DNA from: Woeseiaceae bacterium
GTDB taxonomy: Bacteria; Pseudomonadota; Gammaproteobacteria; Steroidobacterales; Woeseiaceae
Reading direction: 5' to 3'
DNA: 64,000 bases
NCBI GenBank assembly: GCA_021773135.1
Contig: JAJFKP010000057.1
Location: 40,932 to 104,931, forward strand
The notes under the pieces were generated by a model, which worked only from the letters and a program-made list of their open reading frames with translations, was not told where the DNA came from and did no database searches. Positions 39,722-50,482 of this stretch are shown here, in pieces. Each line of letters opens with the position of its first letter. The first letter of the stretch is position 1. A program made the translations under genes and the position numbers.

Positions 39722-40066
39722 GTGTCTTTGCCGCAGAAAACCATAGGGTACATTCGCCAAACCGGTGTGGCAGGGCGCGTTATTCTTGTCATGATGCTTA
39801 TCGCGCTGGGCGGCTGCCAGTCAGGCCCACCAGTACAGGAAATGAGTGATGCAAGAATGGCGATCGCCGTTGCTCGCGATGCCGGCGCGGCTCAACTGGC
39901 GTCCGATGATTTACGCGCTGCCGAATCCCTGTTGAACAGCGCGCAGAGAAGTCTCACACAACGCAATTATGGCCAGGCACGCAGTGATGCGATTGCGGCC
40001 AAGAATCGCGCGCTTGATGCGTTGGAAAATGCCGAAACCGTGGACGAAAGGGACCCGCAGCCCTAG
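39722..40066 (+). CDS. DUF4398-type lipoprotein
   Basis: 114 aa, GTG start. Signal peptide with lipobox LGGC (Cys 32), then an alanine-rich helical domain (DARMAIAVARDAGA, LRAAESLLNSAQRS, ARSDAIAAKNRALDAL) as in DUF4398. Envelope protein of unknown role, often found with OmpA-like partners, which are not here. Divergent from arsC. Confidence 0.78.
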   Translation: MSLPQKTIGYIRQTGVAGRVILVMMLIALGGCQSGPPVQEMSDARMAIAVARDAGAAQLASDDLRAAESLLNSAQRSLTQRNYGQARSDAIAAKNRALDALENAETVDERDPQP

Positions 40067-40103
40067 CCCGATTGCTGTCATGCCGAAAACCGATTGCTAG
40101 AAC

Positions 40104-40367
40104 ATGTGCCGTCAATTCAGGGTAACCGGTCGGGTGCAGGGTGTTTTTTACCGCGATTCGACTCGGACACTCGCAATGTCAAAGAACCTCCGAGGTCATG
40201 CCGTTAACCGGTCAGACGGCAGCGTCGAGGTACGCGTTTGCGGTGCAGACAATGAGATGGAAGCGTTACGCTCGTGGCTTTGGCGTGGCCCGCGGCAGGC
40301 CGATGTGCAAGACGTAGCTGAGCAGTCGGTCGAGTGTTGTCATCCCCGAGAATTCAGGACAGGCTGA
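40104..40367 (+). CDS. acyP: Acylphosphatase
   Basis: 87 aa. GRVQGVFYRDSTR holds the catalytic Arg, and GHAVNRSDGSVEV the catalytic Asn. Hydrolyses carboxyl-phosphate bonds. Length and motifs are complete. It converges with the lytic transglycosylase gene. Confidence 0.92.
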   Translation: MCRQFRVTGRVQGVFYRDSTRTLAMSKNLRGHAVNRSDGSVEVRVCGADNEMEALRSWLWRGPRQADVQDVAEQSVECCHPREFRTG

Positions 40368-40379
40368 CGTTGCGCGATC

Positions 40380-40940
40380 CTAGCCCCTGAACCACTTGAG
40401 TCGCAGCTTATCGAGGACTTTATTCGGGTATTTACGTTTGCCCAGGCTGCCGTTATAACGGCCAAGCGCACGCGGCAAATTGCCTTTCTCGATTTCCAGG
40501 TAATACTTGAGAATTGTGCAGCCGAAGCGCAGGTTCGTCTCGATATGCATTAAATTATCATTGGGCCGACCGATTTCCTTGAGCCAGAAGGGCATTATTT
40601 GCATAAGGCCGCGCGCGCCAGCGACGGAAATTGCGAAGCGATCAAAATTGCTTTCGACGTCGATGACGGCCAGCACGAGTTCCGGCGGTAATTCGGCTCG
40701 AGTTGCCTCGCGATGCACACGCTTTAATATCTCGATTCTTTCCTGCGGGTTTTCAACCTGCCGTGCAAGCCGCGAGGACATGTCAGTCAACCAGACCTGC
40801 GCGTCGAAATGATCCTCGAAACTGTCCACTTCATTGGCAGCCTCGCGCAGCAACTCTATCAACGCCGGGTCAGGTTGCTCCTGCGCCGCTGCCGGCATTG
40901 CTAAGATCAGAAGAGCGGTTATGGTCAAAGCGATGCGCAT
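40380..40940 (-). CDS. Lytic transglycosylase, SLT domain
   Basis: 186 aa. A cleavable signal peptide (MRIALTITALLILAMPAAA) precedes a soluble-lytic-transglycosylase domain: VIDVESNFDRFAIS (catalytic Glu), GARGLMQIMPFW and LGRYNGSLGKRKY. Periplasmic, cuts peptidoglycan. No lipobox is present. It lies upstream of proS only in the sense of neighbouring strand; its start is 56 bases from the proS stop. Confidence 0.9.
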   Translation of the reverse strand: MRIALTITALLILAMPAAAQEQPDPALIELLREAANEVDSFEDHFDAQVWLTDMSSRLARQVENPQERIEILKRVHREATRAELPPELVLAVIDVESNFDRFAISVAGARGLMQIMPFWLKEIGRPNDNLMHIETNLRFGCTILKYYLEIEKGNLPRALGRYNGSLGKRKYPNKVLDKLRLKWFRG

Positions 40941-40995
40941 GCATCTGCTCCTGTCACGACAAGGAATGCCAACGATTCCGTACGCCAGTAATCGA

Positions 40996-42702
40996 CTAGC
41001 TTAACGATGACTCCAACAGCAAATTGAGAGCGTCATCACGTTTCATCATACGCGATTCTTCATCTCGTCGATGTCGGTATTCCAGTTCACCTGCTTCCAG
41101 ACCACGCTCGCTGATGACCAGTCGATGAGGGATACCTATGAGTTCCGCATCTGCAAATTTTACGCCCGGGCGAGCGTCCCGATCATCGAAGAGAACGTCG
41201 ACACCACGTTCGAGAAGTTCCTCATAAAGTGATTCTGCCGCTGCGCGGAGCGTTTCCGAACGATGCATATTGATTGGTATCAGGACAACGTCAAACGGCG
41301 TCAGAGGTTGCGGCCATATAATGCCGCGCTCATCATGGTTTTGTTCAATTGCTGCGCCTACGATTCGCGTTACGCCTATGCCGTAGCATCCCATCGCCAT
41401 CGTAATGTCGTTGCCATCACTGTCCTGAATGGTCGCGTTCATTGCGTCTGAATAGTTCGTGCCAAGCTGAAAAATATGGCCCACTTCAATGCCGCGGGCG
41501 ATTTGCAGCGTGCCCTTGCCGCCAGGACTTGGATCGCCCTCGACAACGTTGCGAATATCGACCGTAGCGGGTATGTCAATGTCGCGCGAAAAATTCACAC
41601 CAGTGTAATGCGTATCAACTTCATTAGCGCCGCATACAAAGTCAGACATAGTTGCAGTCGCATGATCAAAATAAGTCGTGACTTTTAGTCCGATGGGCCC
41701 CGCAAATCCGGGTTCGCAGCCGGTCGCCTGGCGTACGGTGGCCGGATCCGCCATCGTTAGCGGCGCAGCGACACCAGGGAGTTTCGCAGCCTTGATCGCG
41801 TTCAGTTCGTGATCGCCGCGCAATACCAGCGCCACGGGCTCTGCATCTCCCTCGACAATTAATGTCTTCAGCGTATCTTGGGGGCGAACCTGCAAAAATT
41901 CAGCCAGTGCTTCGATGGTGCGCACGCCTGGCGTACTTTTCTTTTCAAGTTTGAGTTTTCCAGCAGCGGGTTTGCCGGCCGGTTTCAGCGTCGCCGCGGT
42001 TTCAACGTTGGAGGCGAAATTGTCGTCGTCACACCAGGCGATTGCGTCTTCACCTGAATCCGCCAGGACGTGAAACTCCTGCGAGCGATTACCACCAATT
42101 TCGCCACTGTCAGCATCAACAACGCGAAAGCCAAGTCCCAGTCGGTCAAAAATGGCCGTATAGGCGGCATGCATGATCTGGTAACCCTCTTCGAGCGAGG
42201 CGTGATCTGCATGGAACGAATATGCGTCCTTCATGATGAATTCGCGAGCACGCATCACGCCGAAGCGTGGCCTGATTTCATCGCGAAACTTTGTCTGGAT
42301 CTGATAAAAATTGATCGGCAGCTGTTTGTAGCTGCGCAGTTCGCGACGGGCAATGTCAGTTATCACTTCTTCGTGAGTAGGACCAAAGCAATAGTCGCGT
42401 TGGTGCCGATCCTGCATGCGCAGCAGCAGGTTGCCGTATTTGTCCCAACGCCCCGACTCCTGCCACAGTTCGGCCGGCTGGACGGCGGGCATCAACAGCT
42501 CGAGCGCACCGGCACGATCCATTTCCTCGCGCACGATTGCTTCTACCTTACGCAGTACCCGCAGCCCTATCGGCATCCAGGTGAAAAGTCCGGACGCAAG
42601 GCGGCGAATCAGCCCGGCTCTCAACATCAGCTGATGACTGACAATCTCGGCATCGGCCGGAGTGTCTCGCAAAGTACTTAGTCCAAACTTGGTAAAACGC
42701 AT
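40996..42702 (-). CDS. proS: Prolyl-tRNA synthetase
   Basis: 568 aa, the bacterial form with the editing insertion. Class II motifs: motif 2 [21 protein letters not shown] (broken across the active site), motif 3 with [14 protein letters not shown]; the editing domain lies about residues 230-390 between them. Intact and of usual length (E. coli 572). Confidence 0.97.
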   Translation of the reverse strand: MRFTKFGLSTLRDTPADAEIVSHQLMLRAGLIRRLASGLFTWMPIGLRVLRKVEAIVREEMDRAGALELLMPAVQPAELWQESGRWDKYGNLLLRMQDRHQRDYCFGPTHEEVITDIARRELRSYKQLPINFYQIQTKFRDEIRPRFGVMRAREFIMKDAYSFHADHASLEEGYQIMHAAYTAIFDRLGLGFRVVDADSGEIGGNRSQEFHVLADSGEDAIAWCDDDNFASNVETAATLKPAGKPAAGKLKLEKKSTPGVRTIEALAEFLQVRPQDTLKTLIVEGDAEPVALVLRGDHELNAIKAAKLPGVAAPLTMADPATVRQATGCEPGFAGPIGLKVTTYFDHATATMSDFVCGANEVDTHYTGVNFSRDIDIPATVDIRNVVEGDPSPGGKGTLQIARGIEVGHIFQLGTNYSDAMNATIQDSDGNDITMAMGCYGIGVTRIVGAAIEQNHDERGIIWPQPLTPFDVVLIPINMHRSETLRAAAESLYEELLERGVDVLFDDRDARPGVKFADAELIGIPHRLVISERGLEAGELEYRHRRDEESRMMKRDDALNLLLESSLS

Positions 42703-42828
42703 GTATGATCGGTTTCCGTTTGCCGTGGCGGGCGTATTCTACACGAGTGTGTAAGTGAGAGATCGACTGAATCGTCTGTCACTGTTGGGCTGGGACCGGG
42801 CCCGGGGACAGGAAAGGAACCAGTAAGT

Positions 42829-43455
42829 TTGAAGGGTAAGCGCAATCCATTTGTCGCCAAGGAGGGTATTCCGTTCCTGGTGGTTGCGGCGGCCGCGACC
42901 GTCGCCAGTCTGAATTTCGGGTATGCCACTTACGCAGGCATTCCTGCGGTCGTGCTGTTCATATTTGTATTGATATTCAGGGATCCCCGCCGCGCAATCC
43001 CGGCGGTGCCGCTGGGCGTTGTGAGCCCGGTGGATGGAGTAGTCGTCGATGTTAATCTGACCGACAAAGGTGCACTTGCCACAGAAGCGCACAAAATTCT
43101 CATCAAGGTCGATAGTTTTGGTACCTATACGGCGCGCTGCCCTGTCGAGGGCAAGATCATGGACTTTCGCGGTGCGGTGCCGGATACCGCTGAGGCCGGA
43201 GCCTGCACGGGCCTTTGGGTACAGACCGATGAAAGTGACGACGTCGTGCTGCAGTTTCACGGTCATCGACTTGGCCTGGCGCCGCTTGCGTTTCTCGGTT
43301 ACGGCGAGCGGGTTGGGCAGGGTCAACGCTGCGCCTATTTGCGGCTTACCCGACTCGCTGAAGTACAATTGCCAATCAATGGCCGAGTCCTGGTAGAAAA
43401 GGGGCAAAGGGTTTCCGCCGGTGTTGACGTGCTGGCCAAGCTGCCGCATCCCTGA
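42829..43455 (+). CDS. Phosphatidylserine-decarboxylase-like protein lacking catalytic residues
   Basis: 208 aa, TTG start after GGAAAGGAA. Two N-terminal hydrophobic segments (about 14-28, 36-49), FRDPRRAIP (50-58) and SPVDG (66-70, Asp69 of the triad) show the short PSD type. But the catalytic His position is Tyr100 (GTYTARCP where active enzymes have the VHVNRAP type), and the Gly-Ser self-cleavage site, in the MIRFGSRVDV-type stretch of active proteins, is Thr174-Arg175. Without the Ser no pyruvoyl cofactor can form. I read it as a membrane pseudo-enzyme; a real PSD is expected elsewhere. Confidence 0.8.
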   Translation: MKGKRNPFVAKEGIPFLVVAAAATVASLNFGYATYAGIPAVVLFIFVLIFRDPRRAIPAVPLGVVSPVDGVVVDVNLTDKGALATEAHKILIKVDSFGTYTARCPVEGKIMDFRGAVPDTAEAGACTGLWVQTDESDDVVLQFHGHRLGLAPLAFLGYGERVGQGQRCAYLRLTRLAEVQLPINGRVLVEKGQRVSAGVDVLAKLPHP

Positions 43456-43483
43456 GTAACACCAGGTGGTACGGAGACGATCA

Positions 43484-44188
43484 ATGGCAGATGCAGGTAC
43501 AGAAGACCGGCGCCGCGCCTACCTGAAGGCGCTGGAAATCGATGTTTACGCGCTGCGTGGTCAGCATACCGATGCACCGGAAGCAGAAGCTGAGCTCGAC
43601 GCTCAAGATCCGGATAATCTGCCCGCTCCGGACTGGACGACGTTGCAAGCCAGGGTTTCTGCGTGCACGCAATGTATTTTACATAAGACCCGCACACAGA
43701 CAGTTTTCGGTGTCGGTAGTCGCGCCGCTGACTGGATGATTGTGGGCGAGGCGCCCGGCGCCGAGGAAGACCGCCGCGGCGAGCCGTTTGTAGGTCGGGC
43801 AGGCAAACTGCTGGACGAAATGCTGCGCGCCTTGGGACTGTCACGCGAGCGGGTGTATATCGCCAATATCCTGAAATGCAGGCCCCCTAACAATCGTGAC
43901 CCTGCGAACGACGAAGCGGATTCCTGCCGGCATTTTCTCGACCGGCAAATCGAACTGGTCGCGCCGAAGATTATTGTTGCCGTTGGTCGCATTGCCGCGC
44001 AGCGACTGCTGCAAACTGACGCGCCGCTTGGTCGACTACGTCAGCAAAAACACTACCTGGCCGATGGACAGGTACCCGTTGTTGTGACGTATCATCCTGC
44101 GTATCTGCTGCGCAGTCCGACACAGAAACGAAAGGCGTGGCAAGACCTGTGCTTCGCGGCGGCGATGATGAAAGAAGGCAACGAATGA
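43484..44188 (+). CDS. Uracil-DNA glycosylase, family 4 type
   Basis: 234 aa. [4Fe-4S] ligands Cys61, Cys64, Cys132, Cys148; GEAPGAEED (88-96) and the late TYHPAYLLR motif give the uracil pocket. GGAG is placed well before ATG 43484; an upstream GTG at 43466 is unlikely. Removes uracil from DNA. Shares ATGA with rimI, so they are cotranscribed. Confidence 0.92.
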   Translation: MADAGTEDRRRAYLKALEIDVYALRGQHTDAPEAEAELDAQDPDNLPAPDWTTLQARVSACTQCILHKTRTQTVFGVGSRAADWMIVGEAPGAEEDRRGEPFVGRAGKLLDEMLRALGLSRERVYIANILKCRPPNNRDPANDEADSCRHFLDRQIELVAPKIIVAVGRIAAQRLLQTDAPLGRLRQQKHYLADGQVPVVVTYHPAYLLRSPTQKRKAWQDLCFAAAMMKEGNE

Positions 44189-44661
44189 ATACACGGGTAC
44201 GGGAGATTCCCGCTCATCTCAGGGTGATGGCGCATGACGATATCGCGCTGGTGTCCGATATCGAGCGTCGGAGCTACGACTTCCCCTGGAGCCACGGTGT
44301 CTTCAGGGATTGTCTTCTGGCTGGGTATAACTGCGTCGTAATAGAGCGCATCGACCGGGTGGTCGGCTATGGAATACTGTCTATCGCCGCCGGCGAAGCG
44401 CATATTCTGAATCTTTGCGTTGACCCGATGTACCGTGACCTGGGCTACGGTGAACGCCTGCTGGACGAAGTGCTCGATGTCGCAAGTCGCGAGGACGTCG
44501 GTGAAATATTTCTTGAAGTTCGTCCCTCCAACAAGAAAGCAATTTCACTCTATCGGAAAAAGGGATTTCGCAATATTGCGAACCGACCGGCTTATTACCA
44601 GGCAAAAGAGGGTCGTGAGGATGCCGCCGTTTTTTCCAAGGTCATGAAAAAAGCCGGGTAG
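44185..44661 (+). CDS. rimI: Ribosomal protein S18 alanine N-acetyltransferase
   Basis: 158-aa GNAT. AHILNLCVDPMYRDLGYGERLLD holds the acetyl-CoA-binding R/Q-x-x-G-x-G/A-type site (RDLGYG), and EVRPSNKKAISLYRKKGF is the RimI signature. ATG at 44185 overlaps the glycosylase stop; the 16-residue extension from 44137 is inside that gene. Confidence 0.9.
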   Translation: MNTRVREIPAHLRVMAHDDIALVSDIERRSYDFPWSHGVFRDCLLAGYNCVVIERIDRVVGYGILSIAAGEAHILNLCVDPMYRDLGYGERLLDEVLDVASREDVGEIFLEVRPSNKKAISLYRKKGFRNIANRPAYYQAKEGREDAAVFSKVMKKAG

Positions 44662-44711
44662 CGGGATACGCCAGCAACCGTTAAACTCCGGCCCCTTTGC
44701 GGCGGGTTCCC

Positions 44712-46292
44712 ATGTCACCCATTCAGAAGGAAGTGAGCAGGAGGCGCACTTTCGCCATCATCTCTCACCCGGACGCGGGTAAGACCACGCTAACAGAGAA
44801 ACTTCTGCTGTTCGGCGGCGCCATCAATATGGCGGGCACAGTAAAAGGCCGTAAAGCCAGTCGGCATGCAACGTCGGACTGGATGGCGCTCGAGCAACAG
44901 CGCGGTATCTCGGTCACGTCCTCGGTGATGCAATTTCCGTATCGGGACCGGGTCGTCAATCTCCTTGATACGCCTGGACATGAGGATTTTTCCGAGGATA
45001 CCTATCGCACGCTGACTGCGGTGGATTCGGCGTTAATGGTTATCGACTGTGCCAAGGGCGTCGAGAAGCGCACCGTAAAGTTAATGGAAGTTTGCCGACT
45101 GCGCGATACGCCGATCATGACTTTCATTAACAAGCTTGACCGCGAGGGGCGTGAGCCGGTCGATTTACTGGATGAAATAGAATCCGTGCTCGGCATCGCC
45201 TGCTCGCCCGTCACCTGGCCTATTGGCATGGGACGGTCACTGAAAGGCGTCTATCACCTGCTGCAGGATCGCATTTATATTTATTCCGCTGCGGGGCGTG
45301 AGAAGGCATCGACAATCGCCGCAGTCGAGGGCCTGCATTCTGACGAGGCCAGTACTATTCTTGGTGACAATGCCCAGGAATTTCGTGACGAAGTCGAACT
45401 CGTCAAAGGCGCCTGTCCGGAGTTCGATATCGCGCAATACCTTGCGGCAAAACAGACGCCTGTGTTTTTCGGCTCGGCCATATCAAATTTCGGTGTTCGC
45501 GAGCTGCTCGATGAGTTTGTGGAACACGCGCCGCCGCCGGGAGCGCGGGATAGCGAGACGCGGCAGGTAAAGCCGGATGAAGAAGACCTGACCGGGTTCG
45601 TTTTCAAGATACAGGCCAATATGGATCCGGGGCACCGCGATCGCATTGCTTTCTTAAGGATCTGTTCGGGGGAGTACAAAAAGAATATCCGGCTAAAGCA
45701 TATTCGGTCCGGCAAAGAGATGAAGATTGCCGATGCGATCACCTTCATGGCCGCCGATCGACAGCAGGCCGAGTCGGCCTACGCAGGCGACATTATTGGT
45801 CTGCACAATCATGGCACGATCAATATCGGCGATAGCTTCACGCGTGGAGAGGAGCTGCGTTTTTCCGGGATTCCAAGCTTTGCCCCGGAGATTTTCAAAC
45901 GTGCGATCCTGAAAGACCCGCTCAAGCTTAAAGCCCTGCACAAAGGCCTTGCGCAGCTCTGCGAGGAAGGCGCGACGCAACTATTCAAGCCAATGCGCAA
46001 TAACGATCTGATACTCGGCGCGGTCGGCCCGCTGCAGTTCGATGTAGTGGCGCATCGGCTGCAGGACGAATACAAGGTTGAGTGTCAGTTCGAACCAATA
46101 AGTGTTGCAACCGCACGCTGGGTCGAAACCAGTGACGATAAAATGCTGCAGGAATTTCAACGCAAAGCGCACGATAATCTTGCTCTGGATCACAGTGATA
46201 GCCTGGTCTACATCGCACCCACCAAGGTCAACCTGAGCCTCACGCTGGAACGCTGGCCGGAAATATCGTTCAGGACAACCCGCGAGTACTAG
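44712..46292 (+). CDS. prfC: Peptide chain release factor 3
   Basis: 526-aa translational GTPase that recycles RF1/RF2. G1 [14 protein letters not shown]3 [15 protein letters not shown]4 NKLDREG; the rest matches EF-G-like domains 2 and 3. ATG 44712 gives the usual [14 protein letters not shown] start; a TTG at 44697 is also in frame. Confidence 0.96.
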   Translation: MSPIQKEVSRRRTFAIISHPDAGKTTLTEKLLLFGGAINMAGTVKGRKASRHATSDWMALEQQRGISVTSSVMQFPYRDRVVNLLDTPGHEDFSEDTYRTLTAVDSALMVIDCAKGVEKRTVKLMEVCRLRDTPIMTFINKLDREGREPVDLLDEIESVLGIACSPVTWPIGMGRSLKGVYHLLQDRIYIYSAAGREKASTIAAVEGLHSDEASTILGDNAQEFRDEVELVKGACPEFDIAQYLAAKQTPVFFGSAISNFGVRELLDEFVEHAPPPGARDSETRQVKPDEEDLTGFVFKIQANMDPGHRDRIAFLRICSGEYKKNIRLKHIRSGKEMKIADAITFMAADRQQAESAYAGDIIGLHNHGTINIGDSFTRGEELRFSGIPSFAPEIFKRAILKDPLKLKALHKGLAQLCEEGATQLFKPMRNNDLILGAVGPLQFDVVAHRLQDEYKVECQFEPISVATARWVETSDDKMLQEFQRKAHDNLALDHSDSLVYIAPTKVNLSLTLERWPEISFRTTREY

Positions 46293-46374
46293 GCAGTCTC
46301 AGCGACTTTCGCGTTGGTCCATCGGGTATGCCTGCACCAGCGTCAATTGCCGACGGGCAACTGCAGAGCAGGTG

Positions 46375-48339
46375 TCAGCGGTTGCGCGAAAACTCGTCAA
46401 CGGCAGTCTGCAGTGCCGGAATGCCGATTACCCCCGGCGGGCCGTAGCGAGCCTGCAGATAAAGATCGGTAATGTGTTGCGCCGATTCACGCAGTGTCGC
46501 GCGTTCCTCGCCCAGGCGCTTCGAATAGGTCAGCGGAGTTTCTCCCATGCCGGGATCGACGCCCGCGGCAGCGGTGAACTTGCTATACAGTCTTGCGGCG
46601 TGATCCTTTGGTGGCGGTCGATAGCGCATGATCAACAGTGCGCTTATCAGGCCGATCAGGATGGCCAGGATGACGACCAAGGTCAGCATCATTTTTTGCC
46701 AGTCGGGATCCTGCATTCCAAGCCACTCCATGAAGCGACTCTGATTGTCTGGCCCGTAAGCAAGGATCCATTCATTCCACTTTGCGTTGAGAGCGTCCCA
46801 GGTGAGCGTCAATTGATACAGAAATTCTGACGGCGCGCTGAGTCCCCAGTCCGCGCCAATACCGTCAAACATTGCCCCAGAGCGGCCCGCGTCAATTCGT
46901 TCCGGCGCGACCGCTGCGGTTGGATCGACGCGATACCAGCCGCGCCCTGGCAGCCAGACTTCATTCCACGCATGCGCATCCGCCTGTCTGACAATCATGT
47001 ATTGTCCGAGAGGATTGATTTCACCGCCCTGGTAACCGAGAACGACTCTGGATGGAATACCCGCAGCGCGCATCAATACCGCAAATGCCGAAGCATAATG
47101 TTCGCAAAACCCGCGGCGCGTTTCGAAAAGAAAGCTGTCTACCGGGCTCTCGCCGAGCGCGGGCGGCTCGAGCGTGTAATAAAATTCCTCGCGATTGAAT
47201 TTCTGCAATACCTGGTTGATGAAGACTTCATCGGAGCCAGCCTTTGCCCGCAATTCGCGGGCAAAGGCTTTTGAACGTTCGTTGCCGGTCTCAGGCAGAC
47301 GGGTGTAGCTGATGCGGCGGAAACTGGACAATTGCCGTCCCAGGCGGAAATCGGTGTATGAAACCGCGCTGTAGGTCGTGCGCTGATCCAACGGCTGCAT
47401 CCGCGCTAGTTGCTGCTGGGATGCCATAAACGTTCGATCCAGACTCCACTCGGAGGGCACATCCAGTGCGAACACCCAGTGCTGGCGTGTCGGTTCCATC
47501 GTGACCTGGTAGGAAACCGGCTCTCCTGCATATTCGACTTCACTGCGAGCGAGCGGATCGATGGACGGACCACCCCCGGTCCAGGTACGGCCGTTGTAGT
47601 TATACAGGACCAATCCACGCCAATAGCGCTGATGCGGTGGCGGTGGTGTGCCGTCGAAATTGACACGAAACGCCACAGCATTCGACAGCGACAACGAGCT
47701 GATGTCGCCTGGACTCATGCGATCGCTCAGTCCCGATGTGGCGCTGCCCGAATCAATCGGCACCGCCCAGAACGGGGTCGCGATTCGCGGAAAAAATATC
47801 CACATCGCAATCATCAGCGGAGCAGCGTATGCGACCAGTCTTGCCGCAGACTTGAAGCTGCCGCCAATAGAGGCCTGCCGGGAAACAGACATATGCAGCC
47901 ATGCGGTCATCGTAAACAGCACGCCGGCGATAAGAAATGGCAAAGACCACATATACTGCTCGCGCAACAGCGACGACATGATCAGAAAAATTGAGATAAA
48001 CAAGAGAACGAACTGATCGCGTCGTTGCCGGGTTTCCAGAAGTTTCAGTGCGGCCATGACAGCGAGCAACGCGGAGCCGGGACCGACGCCGCTAACAGAC
48101 TCATAGGAAAGCAAAACGCCTACAAAACACGTCAACGCCAGGAGAATGCGAATCCAGGCGGGCGGCAACCGCCAGCGCTTTCGTTCTACCTGCCAGCGCC
48201 AGCCGGCGCAGACAATAAACGTGCCCGTCGCCCAGAACGGGAGAAACTGCAAGTGGGGCACCACGGCGAAAGTGAGCGCCGCAAGCGTCCAGGGCAGGCT
48301 GGTGAGCAGCGAGCCGTCAGTGCCGGTCCGCTTGCTCAT
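46375..48339 (-). CDS. tgpA: TgpA-type membrane transglutaminase
   Basis: 654 aa. Six or so N-terminal transmembrane segments (DUF3488, about 15-185), a periplasmic transglutaminase-like domain with Cys412 (GFCEHY), His456 (ADAHAW) and Asp472 (YRVDPT), one more helix near residue 565, then a cytoplasmic DUF4129 tail. TgpA is essential in Pseudomonas aeruginosa and forms a module with DUF58 and MoxR proteins, as here: MoxR, DUF58, tgpA in order with a four-base overlap between the last two. Confidence 0.92.
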   Translation of the reverse strand: MSKRTGTDGSLLTSLPWTLAALTFAVVPHLQFLPFWATGTFIVCAGWRWQVERKRWRLPPAWIRILLALTCFVGVLLSYESVSGVGPGSALLAVMAALKLLETRQRRDQFVLLFISIFLIMSSLLREQYMWSLPFLIAGVLFTMTAWLHMSVSRQASIGGSFKSAARLVAYAAPLMIAMWIFFPRIATPFWAVPIDSGSATSGLSDRMSPGDISSLSLSNAVAFRVNFDGTPPPPHQRYWRGLVLYNYNGRTWTGGGPSIDPLARSEVEYAGEPVSYQVTMEPTRQHWVFALDVPSEWSLDRTFMASQQQLARMQPLDQRTTYSAVSYTDFRLGRQLSSFRRISYTRLPETGNERSKAFARELRAKAGSDEVFINQVLQKFNREEFYYTLEPPALGESPVDSFLFETRRGFCEHYASAFAVLMRAAGIPSRVVLGYQGGEINPLGQYMIVRQADAHAWNEVWLPGRGWYRVDPTAAVAPERIDAGRSGAMFDGIGADWGLSAPSEFLYQLTLTWDALNAKWNEWILAYGPDNQSRFMEWLGMQDPDWQKMMLTLVVILAILIGLISALLIMRYRPPPKDHAARLYSKFTAAAGVDPGMGETPLTYSKRLGEERATLRESAQHITDLYLQARYGPPGVIGIPALQTAVDEFSRNR

Positions 48340-49361
48340 GGATATTCTCCATAGCGCTCGTCATCTTCGATGCCGAAGAATGCGAGCGCCTCCAGGCACC
48401 GGTGACGCTGCGCTTCGCCATGTCCGGGCTTGAACTCGTTGCCAGGTAGTCGCACGCCGTAGTCGCTTTGGGTGCGGTCGGCATCAATAATCCAGCGTGT
48501 CAGAATCGAAAGGCGCTGTTCGGTATCAGCGGCTTCCACCTGCTCAAAGTCAAACCACTGGCTGCTGGTGTCGGCACCCGAAAACCGCTTCGACAACAGA
48601 TCGCCACTTCTTGCGTAGGCCTTCCAGGCGACATGTCGTGGTGAGTCACCGATTTGGTAACGACGCAGTCCGGCGAAATCCTCTTCGCCCCGGGCGTCAT
48701 GCTGGCGATGCCCGTGCGCTGATTGTGACGGCGGCGGTTCCGGCACGGATCGAGCGGGCTTGGGGTAGACCAGCCCGGTCAGGTCCATGTACAGCCACGC
48801 CCAGGCACGGAACAGCTCGAACGGAAACAGCGTGCGAATACCGAAGCGGTTCAGATGAATGCGACCGCGTTTCGCTGTCGGGATTTCCAGCTTGAAAAGT
48901 CGACTCTCTCCCGGGGCAAGCTCGGCTATTCCGCTGGATACTCCGCCAACATACAGCTGCAAATTCGGCCTGCGGTTTTTCGAATGGTTGGTTATCGCAA
49001 TCTTGAACTCCGCCGCCTGCCCGGCGAATACAGGCTCGACGCCGGCGAAAGCGATTTCAAGTCCGACCAGGTTCCGCTGGCACTGGTGCATCGCGACGAA
49101 ACCGATTCCTGCCAACAGAAAGGTTAATACGAATGAAAGGTTGTTGTTGTAGTTCATCGAACCCAACAACATCGTAAATACCATCAGGGCGAACACCAGG
49201 CCAACGGTGGTCGGCAATATGTAGATCCGCCGGCTTTTCAGGCGAGTAATTAATTTATCCTTGCCCTGGCGTCGCTTTGCCCAGCCGCGTACGCGTGACC
49301 CGATCGCACGTCGGTAGGTCGCTATAGAAAAAAACTCAACGGTCTGCTGGTAATAACTCAT
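48336..49361 (-). CDS. DUF58 domain protein
   Basis: 341 aa. Two transmembrane helices in the N-terminal part (about 45-85), then a DUF58 domain with the FAGLRRYQIGDSPRHVAWKAYARSG-type motif that is the family signature. Partner of the MoxR ATPase and TgpA; likely envelope-related. Confidence 0.9.
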   Translation of the reverse strand: MSYYQQTVEFFSIATYRRAIGSRVRGWAKRRQGKDKLITRLKSRRIYILPTTVGLVFALMVFTMLLGSMNYNNNLSFVLTFLLAGIGFVAMHQCQRNLVGLEIAFAGVEPVFAGQAAEFKIAITNHSKNRRPNLQLYVGGVSSGIAELAPGESRLFKLEIPTAKRGRIHLNRFGIRTLFPFELFRAWAWLYMDLTGLVYPKPARSVPEPPPSQSAHGHRQHDARGEEDFAGLRRYQIGDSPRHVAWKAYARSGDLLSKRFSGADTSSQWFDFEQVEAADTEQRLSILTRWIIDADRTQSDYGVRLPGNEFKPGHGEAQRHRCLEALAFFGIEDDERYGEYP

Positions 49362-49411
49362 GCAATCGCCAGGCGGAAACGGTATTCGCGCCGTTTACCC
49401 GGGAATTATCG

Positions 49412-50377
49412 CTAGGGTATGCGGACGCTATCGAGAACATGTCGACTTAACTCAGCTTGTGTCCGAAAGGCAGAATTGCTGGCGGCCTTTAGGCGGTGGC
49501 CGGCGACTGCCACGAATACGGCCTGCACGTCATCGGGAAAGACGCCAGAGTGATTTTCTATAAACGCGTGCGCCCTTGCTGCCGCTACCAGCGCCAGCGA
49601 TCCTCGCGGCGACAAGCCGATTTCAATTTCAGGGGATTCCCGCGTAAAACGCACCAGTGCCTGAATGTAATCCACGAGCGGATCTGTCATGTGCACCCTG
49701 GCCGCCGCTTTTTGTAGTTCACGCAAGATATCGGGGTTCAGGCTTGGCTCGATCTCGGTAAGCAGTTGGCGCCGGTCGGCGCCGATCAACAAAGCACGTT
49801 CGCTGTCTTCATTCGGATAGCCGAGTTCGAGGCGCATGAGAAACCTGTCCAGCTGCGATTCGGGAAGCGGGAACGTGCCAATCTGGTCGGATGGGTTTTG
49901 CGTGGCGACCACAAAGTAAGGGGAGGGCAGCTCATGAGTTGTGCCGTCTACTGAAACCTGTCGTTCTTCCATCGCCTCCAACAACGCGCTCTGCGCTTTT
50001 GGGGTGGCCCGATTAACCTCATCGGCCAACACCAGTTCGGCGAAAATCGGACCCTTCTGAAACTGGAACTGGCCACTGCCCTGATGGAACACAGATACGC
50101 CAACAATGTCGGCTGGCAACAGATCGGAGGTGAACTGAACACGTTGAAAACTGAGCCCCAGGACGCGCGCCAGAGACTGCGCCAGAATGGTCTTGCCAAG
50201 TCCCGGCAAATCCTCGATCAACAAATGACCGCGCGCGAACAGGCACGCCAGCGACAGAGAAATTTCGGCATCTTTACCCAGGACGATACCGCCCAGCGAA
50301 CGCCGTGCGGCATCTATAGCCGCTCTTTGTTTATCGTCGCTAAGTGGCAGCTTCTCAAGGGTGTTTCCCTGCTGCAT
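49412..50377 (-). CDS. MoxR family AAA+ ATPase
   Basis: 321 aa. Walker A DLPGLGKT (56-63), Walker B LVLADEVNRA, sensor 1 VVATQNP and the DRFLMRLELGYP arginine-finger region. Cytoplasmic chaperone-like ATPase working with the DUF58 protein encoded 50 bases downstream. First gene of the module, 105 bases from the valS stop. Confidence 0.95.
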   Translation of the reverse strand: MQQGNTLEKLPLSDDKQRAAIDAARRSLGGIVLGKDAEISLSLACLFARGHLLIEDLPGLGKTILAQSLARVLGLSFQRVQFTSDLLPADIVGVSVFHQGSGQFQFQKGPIFAELVLADEVNRATPKAQSALLEAMEERQVSVDGTTHELPSPYFVVATQNPSDQIGTFPLPESQLDRFLMRLELGYPNEDSERALLIGADRRQLLTEIEPSLNPDILRELQKAAARVHMTDPLVDYIQALVRFTRESPEIEIGLSPRGSLALVAAARAHAFIENHSGVFPDDVQAVFVAVAGHRLKAASNSAFRTQAELSRHVLDSVRIP

Positions 50378-50482
50378 CTGTCACTCCCATGTCCGTCGCT
50401 GCATCAAAACCAATTTTGGCCAAATCCCGCCTGCAATGCACGGTGTGGCCCCCAGGATTGTGAACTGATCCTCACATTCGAA

